Below the pieces are notes generated by a model. That model was not told the origin of the DNA. It saw nothing but the letters and a program-made list of their open reading frames with translations, and ran no database searches. This document shows, piece after piece, positions 6,443-14,785 of a stretch of DNA of 64,000 nt (the first letter of the stretch is position 1; each line of letters opens with the position of its first letter). Position numbers and translations under genes: made by a program. The stretch is from an uncultured bacterium (GTDB lineage: Bacteria; Verrucomicrobiota; Kiritimatiellia; RFP12; UBA1067), in contig CADCOC010000068.1 of assembly GCA_902802945.1 (NCBI GenBank), positions 21,169 to 85,168 of the forward strand, read 5' to 3'.

Positions 6443-7879
6443 CTAATCCTGTGAGGCCGCAAGGCGGAAGCCGCAGCCGTTGTTGCGGCTGCTGGAGTTG
6501 TAGCATTTGAAACGGGGCACCACCGCACAGTCAGAGTCAACGCTGTGCCAGCCGCCACCCTGGATCACGCGAAACTCCGAGTTGTCGGTCGAGTCCTCGC
6601 ACCACTCAATTACGTTGCCGTGCATATCGTAGAGGCCAAAGGCATTCGGCTCCTTCTGCCCTACGGGATGCGTCTTTCCACCGCTGTTGGCACCATACCA
6701 CGCCACCTTACCGAGCGTTTTTATCTCTATCTTAGTGCCATCTGCAAGTCGGCAATAATAGTCTTTGCGCAGGTAGGCGTCGTAATCATCTATCGATTTC
6801 GGGGGTTTTCCGCCCGCAAGGCAGGCGTAATCCCATTCCGCTTTCGTCGGAAGTCGGAACGTCAACCCTGACGCCTTCACCTCCGGTCGGGCATTCAACT
6901 TCTCAAGAAACACCTTGCAGTCATTCCAGGAAACATTCTCCACCGGATTATCATCGCCTTTAAAACGAGACGGATTATCACCCATGATTGCATACCACTG
7001 TTTCTGTGTAACCTCATATTTGCCTATCTTGAAGTTCTTGCCCGAAACGGCGACCATATCCTGGATGAGACGAGGAAGTACCTCTTTAGCGGCTTGTTCT
7101 TTTCGGGCAGCCTCTTCAGCCGCCTCTCGCTCCTTGCGTGCAGCCTCTTCTGCCGCCGCTCGCTCCTTGCGTGCAGCCTCTTCTGCCGCCGCTTTTTGGG
7201 CAGCCTCTCTTGCCGCCTTTTCCTCCCGCTCCCTACGTACAGCCTCTTCAGCCGCCGCTCTTTGGGCAGCCTCCACCGCTCTTTGGGCAGCCTCCGCGTC
7301 GGTCTTGTCTTTCTGCGCGGCCTCCGCTGTTGCACGAGGCACCTGTGCGGCGACCCCGCCGTTCTGAATGTTCAACCCCGTGCGTCCAATCTTGACAACA
7401 ACGCCGTCAATTGTCTTGTGTTCGTATTCCCCCGTAGCATAATTCTTTTTCAGATCTCCCACCCGGTTCGCCACGGACTGGGCTAGTTCATCCAGCGTGT
7501 TCCCACCCTTTGTTATGCGCCTGACGCCCTTGAGGGAGAACCAAAGGCCACTGACGGCCTTTCCTGGTGCGGCATCCATCGAATATTCGCCGTCCTTCAG
7601 CCTGTAATACTCCGCGAGAGCGAGCGCGTCATGGCGCGACATCCCCGCGAAGAAGCCGCAGAAGTTGACGTTGAAGTCCTCCTCTGCGGATTTCTTCGCA
7701 AGCGCGAAGATTTCCTTTATATGCGCCGACGCTGACTCCTGTTCGCGCTTTTCGCGCGAACTGTCCAAATAGGCATCCGCGACGTTGGCCAGGTCGCGTA
7801 CGGCCGACTGTGCGCACGCAGTGTACATGCCAGCCACAACGAGTGCAACGGCAACGATTTTTTTGATTCTTATAGACAT
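6443..7879 (-). CDS. Secreted FGE-sulfatase-domain protein with Ala/Glu-rich coiled coil
   Basis: 478 residues from ATG 7879, chosen because AAAGGAG precedes it by the right distance. A signal peptide (KKIVAVALVVAGMYTACA) is followed by a helical region and then a repetitive coiled coil of AAQRA / EEAARKERAAAEE units. The C-terminal formylglycine-generating-enzyme-like (SUMF1, C-type-lectin-type) domain starts at FKIGKYEVTQKQWYAIMGDNPS and continues with PVENVSWNDCKVF, FRLPTKAEWDYAC, FGLYDMHGNVIEWC and a final GFRLA. This fold is also the usual target of diversity-generating retroelements. The last 40 residues may be a former variable region. Catalytic FGE function is doubtful; a surface binding role is inferred. 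Confidence 0.82.
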   Translation of the reverse strand: MSIRIKKIVAVALVVAGMYTACAQSAVRDLANVADAYLDSSREKREQESASAHIKEIFALAKKSAEEDFNVNFCGFFAGMSRHDALALAEYYRLKDGEYSMDAAPGKAVSGLWFSLKGVRRITKGGNTLDELAQSVANRVGDLKKNYATGEYEHKTIDGVVVKIGRTGLNIQNGGVAAQVPRATAEAAQKDKTDAEAAQRAVEAAQRAAAEEAVRREREEKAAREAAQKAAAEEAARKERAAAEEAARKEREAAEEAARKEQAAKEVLPRLIQDMVAVSGKNFKIGKYEVTQKQWYAIMGDNPSRFKGDDNPVENVSWNDCKVFLEKLNARPEVKASGLTFRLPTKAEWDYACLAGGKPPKSIDDYDAYLRKDYYCRLADGTKIEIKTLGKVAWYGANSGGKTHPVGQKEPNAFGLYDMHGNVIEWCEDSTDNSEFRVIQGGGWHSVDSDCAVVPRFKCYNSSSRNNGCGFRLAASQD

Positions 7880-7922
7880 TGTTTTCTCCTTTGAATTGAT
7901 TTGATGATTATTCTTGCTGTTT

Positions 7923-8804
7923 CTATCGCCTCGGCCAGTCGAAGCTGACGCCACGAACGTACCCCTGTTCTTTTACCTGCCTGGAAATTTCCGTCCAGAC
8001 ACATCCAATCTCCTGAGCGGAGAGGGCAGTTGTCTTGATGTTCCGTAAGTTGTCATTGGTAAACACATCGCGCCCCACGGCCTTGTTGACGGCATCGACA
8101 TCCAACGCGCATCTTGCGAAATTCTGTTGGTTGTCAAGTCCCGAATACAACCGTACCGGCGTAAACGAAAATAGGGCGTTCGCCTGATTACCGTTGCCAG
8201 AACATGTCATCCCTCTGTAGAATGTGAAGTTCTGATGTGCTGGCAAACGGTCCAAAGTCAACGTGCGGTATTCTGCGGAACAGTCGACGGTGTTGGTGTT
8301 GTCGGTCAAGTAATCCCGCCTCGTATCGACCACAAAAACAGTGTCGAGACAATAGGTGTCCTGTATCATGGACACAAATGCGACCAAAGAGCCCTGTTGC
8401 AAGTTACGTAACGTGCAACGCGGTCCTCTTTGGCGGCAATTGGAGTATTTAAACGTCCTGCCAAACACGCACGGATCCGTATTCTGGCTGCATGTGGCCG
8501 CATTGTTGCGGTTGTTGGTGTAAACGGGATAGACTACTTCATGCAGATAGTGTGCATTGACCAACCCATTCTGGCTCTCCAATCTCGTAGCCGTTGTACA
8601 TCCTTCCCATTCCGTCCAGAACAAAAGATCGCCTTCCTGCAACACGCCGTGAGCGTCAACATAACGCCCGGCATGCTTCACAAGCCGACGATGATGCCTT
8701 CCTGTGTTCCAATGGACATCATATCTGCCATCAGGCCGCCTGTCCGAGTTGGTGTCCCGGACAGGGAACTCTGCCCCTGGATGGGGGAATTGTACTACGT
8801 GCAT
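7923..8804 (-). CDS. Conserved-looking hypothetical protein, WNTG-motif
   Basis: 293 residues from ATG 8804; GAGG lies 8 bases before it, while the ATG at 8852 has no such site. I do not recognise a named domain. Visible motifs are VVQFPHPGAEF near the start, WNTGRHHRRLVKHAGRYVD, FWTEWEG, NTDPCVFGRTFKYSNCRQ and a Cys-rich middle. From memory, proteins with an FPHPG...WNTG-H-RKF opening occur sporadically in many bacteria without assigned function. No signal peptide or membrane segment is seen, so it should be cytoplasmic. It lies between the FGE-type gene and a promoter-carrying repeat, in an accessory region. Confidence 0.6.
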   Translation of the reverse strand: MHVVQFPHPGAEFPVRDTNSDRRPDGRYDVHWNTGRHHRRLVKHAGRYVDAHGVLQEGDLLFWTEWEGCTTATRLESQNGLVNAHYLHEVVYPVYTNNRNNAATCSQNTDPCVFGRTFKYSNCRQRGPRCTLRNLQQGSLVAFVSMIQDTYCLDTVFVVDTRRDYLTDNTNTVDCSAEYRTLTLDRLPAHQNFTFYRGMTCSGNGNQANALFSFTPVRLYSGLDNQQNFARCALDVDAVNKAVGRDVFTNDNLRNIKTTALSAQEIGCVWTEISRQVKEQGYVRGVSFDWPRR

Positions 8805-8841
8805 TCCTTTTTCCTCATTCTCCCACGCCTTTGTTTTATCA

Positions 8842-9316
8842 AGGCAAAACACTCTCGGCGCAGAAAAGAAGAGTGGCGTGCCTTACATTCTCACGTCTTG
8901 GTAGAGGCATCGCCAAACGCCCATCGAAAAACATGATCAGAAGACACGCCACATGGATGGTAATCCATCCACGTAGCGCAACCTTCATATCTCGCTTTTC
9001 GATTTTTACTTTTGGCGAAGTTTCTACTACCAAAGCGACAATACGCTGTTGCGTACGTTGCTGGGGGCCTTTCGGGCTTGCCCAGCTCCTCGGAGGGAGC
9101 GGCGGTCGCGGGGCGACCGCCCTACCGATGGTCCGAGGTTCTGCCTTACTTCCTTGGGTGATACGGCCCGCTCGGCGAGCGGGCCCTACCAGTTGGTCGC
9201 GACAAGCGCGACCTCTCCCGTGGTTTCGGGCCGGTGGCGGGTACTCGGTGCCGCTTCTCGCCGCGCAATCGCGTCACGAAAAGCCGTACCCGCCGATATC
9301 AAAGATCAAATTCCGC
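8842..9316. repeat. Intergenic block with GC hairpin words (no convincing gene)
   Basis: The stretch contains GGTCGCGGGGCGACCGCCCTACC, GCCCGCTCGGCGAGCGGGC and GGTCGCGACAAGCGCGACC type stems (words 9097-9225). These are related to, but distinct from, the block-A repeats. A minus-strand ORF of 49 residues with a hydrophobic start (8839-8988) is possible but has a weak ribosome-binding site. No other gene is seen. Confidence 0.5.
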
Positions 9317-9422
9317 CTCGCCTTTGAGAGGCAAGACGGAAATAGTATGCCACATTCCCCCGCCCAACGCAAGCGGGGATTTTGGGAAATTGAAGTTTTG
9401 CGTACGGTGGGCGCAGAGGTTA
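9317..9422 (-). repeat. Promoter-carrying direct repeat C, copy 1
   Basis: About 105 bp, over 85% identical to 10373-10475 in the same orientation. On the minus strand it has TTGCGT (9367-9372), a 17-bp spacer and CATACT (9344-9349), then the small stem GCCTCTCAAAGGC. It looks like a repeated promoter plus leader. It points toward the hypothetical gene at 8804, about 500 bp away. Confidence 0.65.
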
Positions 9423-9515
9423 CAATTTGCCGTAACGGGTATGAGATGCGTCCGCGATATTGCGGCGCGGGGACCGATACACTTCGGTTCTGACTTTACG
9501 AACGGGAAAGGAACG

Positions 9516-9761
9516 TCATGCTGTAATCCCAAGTTGTTCCCTTAATCGTTTGCCAGACGCACGAGCCCGCTCTGCCACTTCATGCAGACTTTCGCCTACA
9601 TACATGTTCTTTTCGCGCCACAAGGTATAATCCTCCGGCTCACGAATAGCAAGCGTTATGAAACGCTCTGCATTGACATTCCCAAAGGTGTCAACGAGCA
9701 CCTGGAATCCCGTCGTCATCAATTCTCTATCTGTCAGAATTCTTTCGGTTGTAGCGGTCAT
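9516..9761 (-). CDS. Small antitoxin-like protein paired with PIN toxin
   Basis: 81 residues; ATG overlaps the toxin stop as ATGA. The product has an N-terminal helix-rich part (ILTDRELMTTGFQVLVDTFGNVNAERFI) and a DYTLWR...EVAERARASGKRLREQLG tail. This is like the small partners of PIN toxins in which toxin precedes antitoxin. No DNA-binding fold is certain. The role is inferred from the coupling. Confidence 0.68.
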   Translation of the reverse strand: MTATTERILTDRELMTTGFQVLVDTFGNVNAERFITLAIREPEDYTLWREKNMYVGESLHEVAERARASGKRLREQLGITA

Positions 9762-10192
9762 GGATTCATCTCCTGTATAAACGTCAATGGATTAGCCATT
9801 CGCATTTTCTCTATAAGGCTTACCTTCTTGAGGATTCCCCTGTCCACAGTGAGAAACCAATCGCATTCTGCATGTTTCGCACTTGCAAGATGTATGGCAT
9901 CAGAAGGCTTTACACCCAGTCCCATGAATACGCTGGCCTGTTGCTCGATCTCCTGAGTCGTGACGACGTATACATGTGCTCCTACTGCCCAAGGCACAAT
10001 GCGCATCTTCCTTTCCCAGAACTTGCTTTCCTCCACCTCATTTGCCAACATGTCGCTCCAGACATACTCCACAGCTCCAGTCCGCATGAGCTGCTGGACA
10101 AACAGCTTCGCCTCCGTCTCAAGGCGCACCTTCAGTTGAGACTGATCATCAAACGGCCGGTTATAGCAGCAGTTGTCGAGATAAACCCTCAT
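9758..10192 (-). CDS. PIN-domain toxin (VapC-like)
   Basis: 144 residues from ATG 10192 (MRVYLDNCCYNRPFDD). The PIN acidic residues are visible: Asp in YLDNC (residue 6), Glu in ANEVEES, Asp in KPSDAIHLA, and Asp in CDWFLTVD. The family are Mg-dependent RNases, many cutting tRNA. The pair is in toxin-first order and overlaps its partner by 4 bp. Direct repeats C lie on both sides (9317 and 10373), and the one upstream carries a promoter pointing at this gene. Confidence 0.85.
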   Translation of the reverse strand: MRVYLDNCCYNRPFDDQSQLKVRLETEAKLFVQQLMRTGAVEYVWSDMLANEVEESKFWERKMRIVPWAVGAHVYVVTTQEIEQQASVFMGLGVKPSDAIHLASAKHAECDWFLTVDRGILKKVSLIEKMRMANPLTFIQEMNP

Positions 10193-10372
10193 CGACCCTC
10201 CTTGCGGGCACAAGGACCAAAGACCCAAAGCTTTTCAGCTTTGTGCCGCCGCGCGATAGCGTATATCTCATATCGCTTCGCATTTATCTCGTCCAACATA
10301 TACATCTTCCAATACCTTCCACACATATCGGCTACGGTTGCTCACCGTCTGACCCGCGCGGGTAATCTGTTT

Positions 10373-10475
10373 TCTCGCCTTTGAGAGGCAAGACGAAAAT
10401 AGTATGCCACATTCCCCCGCCCAACGCAAGCGGGATTTTGGAAAATTGAAGTTTTGCGCGCGGAGGCGCAGGGGT
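10373..10475 (-). repeat. Promoter-carrying direct repeat C, copy 2
   Basis: Same sequence as 9317-9422. Minus-strand TTGCGT (10424-10429), 17-bp spacer, CATACT (10401-10406). It faces the PIN toxin start about 200 bp downstream and may drive it. Confidence 0.65.
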
Positions 10476-11093
10476 TGACGAGAGACGCGAGACGAGAGAC
10501 GCGAATGGAGACTAGAAGACGTTAGACGATTAGACGACGCAGCTTTGCCAATGTCTCATTGTCTCACGTCTCGGCGCGTCTCTCGTCTATCGTCTCACGT
10601 CCGCGCGTACACGCCCATTCCGCCAGCGGCGATCACGTGCGCGGCACGTCACATATCGCAATAGGTGAAATGGCGGGAATTTGGCGTGAGATTATGGTGC
10701 GGAACGTGGTTTTTGGGGGAATTGCGGCTCGCCCGGAGGGCTCGCCCCACCACGGCTCGGCGGGACGCCTCGCCCCACCACTGGCTCCCGCTGCGGCGGT
10801 CGCGGGGCGACCGCCGGGCGGCCCGCAATTCCGGCGCGCTCGGTGATCGCGCCCTACCATTCTGCCGCGACAAGCGCGGCCTCTTCCGCTGTTGGCCGGG
10901 CCACTATGACAGGGGGATTTTTGAGCCACAGCGAGGGGAATTACGAACCAGAGCGAGGGGATTTTTGAGCTACGCAGGGGGAATTTTTGAGCCACGTTGG
11001 GAGAGCGACCTCCCTACGATTAGGGAAAGACCTGCCTACGATTAGGGTTTGATGCCACTACAGCGAGGGCATGACCTCGCTTTTGGGCGTCCG
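10476..11093. repeat. Gene-free repeat tract
   Basis: Three parts are visible. From 10479 to 10610 there are word-like GAGACG/CGTCTC repeats that can pair with each other. From 10728 to 10890 there are block-A words in inverted orientation (CTCGCCCGGAGGGCTCGCCCC; GCGCTCGGTGATCGCGCCC). From 10915 to 11060 there are GAGGGGATTTTTGAGC-type and CCTACGATTAGGG repeats. I see no gene in it. Confidence 0.6.
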
Positions 11094-14000
11094 TCACCAG
11101 TTACATGTGGTGAGGTCCTCAAGACGGTCGTAGTAGTTGCGGTAGAATCTCTCGGCCTTCGAGAGCATCTCCACGGCGTGTTCGGGATTGCGCTTGAGGA
11201 GGAGTTTGAAGCGGTTTTCCTCGGACGCCGTGGCCGCGAAGGACTTCGACGGCGGCTTGGAGTCGAGCTCGAGCGCGGAGAAGCCCTTCGCGCTGCGCGA
11301 GGGATCATAGCGGAAGAGCGGGAAGTGCCCCGTCTCCACGGCTGTCTTCTGCCGCTCGAAGCCCTGCGCCATGTCGATGCCGTGCGCCACGCAGTGCGAG
11401 TAGGCGATCACGAGCGCGGGGCCGTCGTAGGCGTCCGCCTCCGCAAGCGCCTTCGCAGCGGCCTGCGGGTTCGCGCCGAGCGAGATCTGCGCCACGTACA
11501 CGTCGCGGTACGTGAGAATGATGCCGCCGAGGTTCTTTTTCATCGTGGGACGTCCCCCGGCGGCGAATTTCGCCACCGCGCCCATCGGCGTTGCCTTCGA
11601 GGCCTGGCCGCCGGTGTTGGAGTACACCTCGCTGTCGAGCACGAGCGCCTTGATGTTGCGTCCGCTCGCGAGCGCATGGTCAAGTCCGCCGAACCCGATG
11701 TCGTACGCCCAGCCGTCGCCGCCGATGAGCCACACGCTCTTGCGGATGAGCCAGTCGGCGTTGGCGAGCATCGAGACGGCGCGCGCGTCGGTGCGCCCGG
11801 CGAGCGACTTTTTGAGCTTCTCCACGGCAGCGCGCATGTCCTCCACGCCGCGCGGCGTCGCCTGGTCGATGCCGCTCACGCGTGCGGCAGCCTCGCGCAC
11901 GGCGGCGGGCTCGTCGCGGTCGAGCATGAGCTTCGCCGCCTCGGCGCGCGCGCGTGCCTCGAGGTTGTCGCAGGTCACGCGCATGCCGAGTCCGTACTCG
12001 GCGTTGTCCTCGAAGAGCGAGTTGCCCCATGCGACGCCGCGTCCGTCCGCGCGCGTGCAGTACGGCGCGGTGGGCAGGTTGCCGGCGTACACGCTTGAGC
12101 AACCCGTCGCGTTCGCCACCACGAGGCGTTCGCCGCAGATCTGCGTGAGGAGGCGGATGTACGGTGCCTCGCCGCATCCGGCGCACGCGCCGCAGAACTC
12201 GAAGAGCGGCTTCTTGAGCTGCACGTCGTTGTAGTTCGACATGTCGAGCTTCGTGGCGTCCGCCTCCGGGATCGTGAGGAAGAACTTCCACATCGCGAGG
12301 TCGCGTTCGCGGTTCTTCTCCTCGTGCGGCTGCATCTCGAGCGCGCCGCGGGCGGCCGCCGGACAGTTCGCCACGCAGAGTCCGCACCCCGTGCAGTCCT
12401 CCGTGGAGCACTGCACCGTGAACTTTCCGCCGTGGCGACGGTAGGCGGGCGACTTCGCGTCCGCGCTGCGGAACCCGGCCGGCGCGCCCTCGAGCGCCTC
12501 TTCGCGGAACGCCTTAAGGCGCAAGGCCGCATGGGGACAGGCCCCAGCACAGCGTCCGCATTGCACGCACGCTGCGGGATTCCACACGGGCACGTCCGCC
12601 GCCACGCCGCGCTTCTCCCACTGCGTGGTCGCGACGGGCCACACGCCGTCCACGGGAATCTTCGAGACGGGCAGCTCGTCGCCCTTCTGCGCAATCATCT
12701 TCGCCGTCACCTCGCGCACGAACTCTGGCGCGGCGGGATCGACAACGGGCGGACGCGACGGCAGGTCCGTCACGGTCTCAGGCACGGGCACCTTGTGGAT
12801 GCCGGCCGCCGCCGCCTCGATGCAGGCGATGTTCTTGCGCACCACGGCGTCGCCCTTCGAGGCATACGTCTCCTCGGCGGCGGCCTTGAGGTAACTGACC
12901 GCCTCGTCCGCCGGCAGGATGCCGGAAATGCGGAAGAACGCGGCCTGCATGACGGTGTTGATGCGCGTGCCCATGCCGTTCTCGCGGGCGATCTTCGCCG
13001 CGTCGATCACGTAGAAGTTGATCTTCTTCTCGACAATCTCCTTCGCCGTCTCGGCAGGCAGGTGCGCCCACGTCTCCAGCGGACCGTACGGCGAGGCGAG
13101 CAGGAACGTGGCCCCTTCGCGGGCGTTCGAGAGCATGTCGTACTTCTGGAGGAACGAGAAGTTGTGGCACGCGATGAAGAGCGGCGACTCGCAGAGGTAC
13201 GGACTGAGAATCGGCGCGGGACCAAAACGGAGGTGCGACACGGTGAGGCCGCCCGCCTTCTTCGAGTCATAGACGAAGTAGCCCTGCGCGTAGAAATCGG
13301 TGTGCGCGCCGATGATCTTGATCGAGTTCTTGTTCGCGCCCACCGTGCCGTCGGAGCCGAGCCCCCAGAACACGCATTCGTGGCGGGCGGGGTGGACAAT
13401 GTGGTAGCCCTTCGCGGGTGGGAGCGAGCGGCCCGTCACGTCGTCGTCCACGCCAAGCGCGTAGCCGTCGAGCGGTGCCTTCGCGTCCATGTTGTCGAAC
13501 GCGGCCTTCACGTGGCCCGGGGCAAACTCCTTGCCGCCGAGTCCGTAGCGCGCGGCGAAGATCGCCGGACGCTTGAACTTCGCTGTTCCCGTGCGACACG
13601 CGCGATCCACCGCGCCGAGCACGTCGAGGTAGAGCGGCTCGCCCTCGCTGCCGCACTCCTTCGTGCGGTCAAGGACGGTGATCGCGCGCACGGTCGCCGG
13701 CAGCGCGGCAACGAGGGCGGAGGCGTCGAAAGGACGGTACAGCCGCACCGTCACCACACCCACCTTCTCGCCCGCCTGCACAAGCGCGTCCACGGTCTCG
13801 CGGACGGTCTCGGAGCCAGACCCCATCACCACGATCACGCGCTCGGCGTCCGGCGCGCCGTGGTAGTCGAAGAGGTGGTAGGCGCGGCCGGTGAGTTCGG
13901 CGAAATGGTCCATCGTGCGCTGCACGATGCCGGGCAGTTCGTCGTAGAAGCGGTTGGACGCCTCGCGCCCCTGGAAATACACGTCCGAGTTCTGCACGGT

Positions 14001-14642
14001 GCCGCGGATGATCGGATGTTCGGGGGAAAGACCGCGCGCGCGCTGTTCGGAGACGAAGCGGTCGTCGATCATCGCGCGGATCGTCGCCGTGTCCACCTGG
14101 TCGATTTTCTGCACTTCGTGGGACGTGCGAAAACCGTCGAAGAAATGCATGAACGGCACACGCGACTCGAGCGTCGCCGCGTGGGAGATGAGCGCGAGGT
14201 CCTGCGCCTCCTGCACGCCCGAGGAGGCGACCATCGCGATGCCCGTCTGGCGACACGCCATGACGTCCGAGTGGTCGCCGAAGATGCACGTGCCGTGTAC
14301 GGCGAGTGCGCGGGCGGCCACGTGGAAGACGGCCGGGAGCAGCTCGCCCGCCACGCGGTAGAGGTTCGGGATCATCAGCAGAAGACCCTGCGACGAAGTG
14401 AACGTGCTCGCCACCGCGCCGGCGGAAACCGCACCGTGTACGGCGCCTGCCGCGCCGCCCTCGCTCTGCATCTCAACCACTTCAGGAACCGCGCCCCAAA
14501 TGTTCGGACGTTTCGTCGCCATGTATTCGTCGGCCTTCTCGCCCATTGGGGACGAGGGGGTGATGGGATAGATAAACGCCACGTCGCTGCATGAGTATGC
14601 AACGCGTGCGACAGCCAGGTTGGCGTCGGTCATGGTTTTCAT
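11094..14642 (-). CDS. nifJ: Pyruvate:ferredoxin (flavodoxin) oxidoreductase
   Basis: 1182 residues, the full length of single-chain PFOR. It oxidises pyruvate to acetyl-CoA and CO2, reducing ferredoxin or flavodoxin, in the cytoplasm of anaerobes. Visible landmarks: YPITPSSPMGE near residue 25 (domain I), the SEGGAAGAVHGA pyruvate region, a GLGSDGTVGANKNSIKIIG stretch (domain III), the two 4Fe-4S motifs CVQCGRCAGACP and CTGCGLCVANCP, and the C-terminal TPP domain with GCGE, ANATGCSSVYAGN and GGDGWAYDIGFGGLDH. A well-formed promoter lies 58 bp upstream. The long open frames on the opposite strand are shadows of its codon bias. It stands alone between repeats and divergent nth. Confidence 0.98.
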   Translation of the reverse strand: MKTMTDANLAVARVAYSCSDVAFIYPITPSSPMGEKADEYMATKRPNIWGAVPEVVEMQSEGGAAGAVHGAVSAGAVASTFTSSQGLLLMIPNLYRVAGELLPAVFHVAARALAVHGTCIFGDHSDVMACRQTGIAMVASSGVQEAQDLALISHAATLESRVPFMHFFDGFRTSHEVQKIDQVDTATIRAMIDDRFVSEQRARGLSPEHPIIRGTVQNSDVYFQGREASNRFYDELPGIVQRTMDHFAELTGRAYHLFDYHGAPDAERVIVVMGSGSETVRETVDALVQAGEKVGVVTVRLYRPFDASALVAALPATVRAITVLDRTKECGSEGEPLYLDVLGAVDRACRTGTAKFKRPAIFAARYGLGGKEFAPGHVKAAFDNMDAKAPLDGYALGVDDDVTGRSLPPAKGYHIVHPARHECVFWGLGSDGTVGANKNSIKIIGAHTDFYAQGYFVYDSKKAGGLTVSHLRFGPAPILSPYLCESPLFIACHNFSFLQKYDMLSNAREGATFLLASPYGPLETWAHLPAETAKEIVEKKINFYVIDAAKIARENGMGTRINTVMQAAFFRISGILPADEAVSYLKAAAEETYASKGDAVVRKNIACIEAAAAGIHKVPVPETVTDLPSRPPVVDPAAPEFVREVTAKMIAQKGDELPVSKIPVDGVWPVATTQWEKRGVAADVPVWNPAACVQCGRCAGACPHAALRLKAFREEALEGAPAGFRSADAKSPAYRRHGGKFTVQCSTEDCTGCGLCVANCPAAARGALEMQPHEEKNRERDLAMWKFFLTIPEADATKLDMSNYNDVQLKKPLFEFCGACAGCGEAPYIRLLTQICGERLVVANATGCSSVYAGNLPTAPYCTRADGRGVAWGNSLFEDNAEYGLGMRVTCDNLEARARAEAAKLMLDRDEPAAVREAAARVSGIDQATPRGVEDMRAAVEKLKKSLAGRTDARAVSMLANADWLIRKSVWLIGGDGWAYDIGFGGLDHALASGRNIKALVLDSEVYSNTGGQASKATPMGAVAKFAAGGRPTMKKNLGGIILTYRDVYVAQISLGANPQAAAKALAEADAYDGPALVIAYSHCVAHGIDMAQGFERQKTAVETGHFPLFRYDPSRSAKGFSALELDSKPPSKSFAATASEENRFKLLLKRNPEHAVEMLSKAERFYRNYYDRLEDLTTCNW

Positions 14643-14699
14643 GTCTGTCTCGGTCTTTCTACCGCCCTTGAAATAGGCGGATTTCCGCTAAAAGCGAAT

Positions 14700-14728
14700 A
14701 TTATATAAAAAAAGACCCTCGCGTTCAA
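14700..14728 (-). promoter_or_regulatory. Promoter of nifJ
   Basis: On the minus strand, TTGAAC (14723-14728), 17-bp spacer, TATAAT (14700-14705). It lies 58 bp before the nifJ start. A divergent TATAAT on the plus strand (14751-14756) serves nth; its likely transcript start is at about the ATG at 14764, which opens a 13-codon overlapping ORF before nth. Confidence 0.6.
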
Positions 14729-14785
14729 GCGCGGGATTCAGCAAATGTGGTATAATGGGGCGCATGAGAAAAAACGAACGAAAGA

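Noticed and set aside
6041-6570. Exact template/variable repeat pair between 6041-6175 and the end of the FGE gene
   Set aside because: Differences are not limited to template adenines and indels are needed; only the last 19 bases match exactly.
8839-9033. 64-aa minus-strand ORF with hydrophobic start
   Set aside because: Weak ribosome site and no recognisable feature; kept only as a remark in the intergenic entry.
11049-14594. Long plus-strand open frames (349 and 756 aa) opposite nifJ
   Set aside because: They are Arg/His/Ala-rich shadows created by the GC-rich codon use of nifJ; no ribosome sites or domains.
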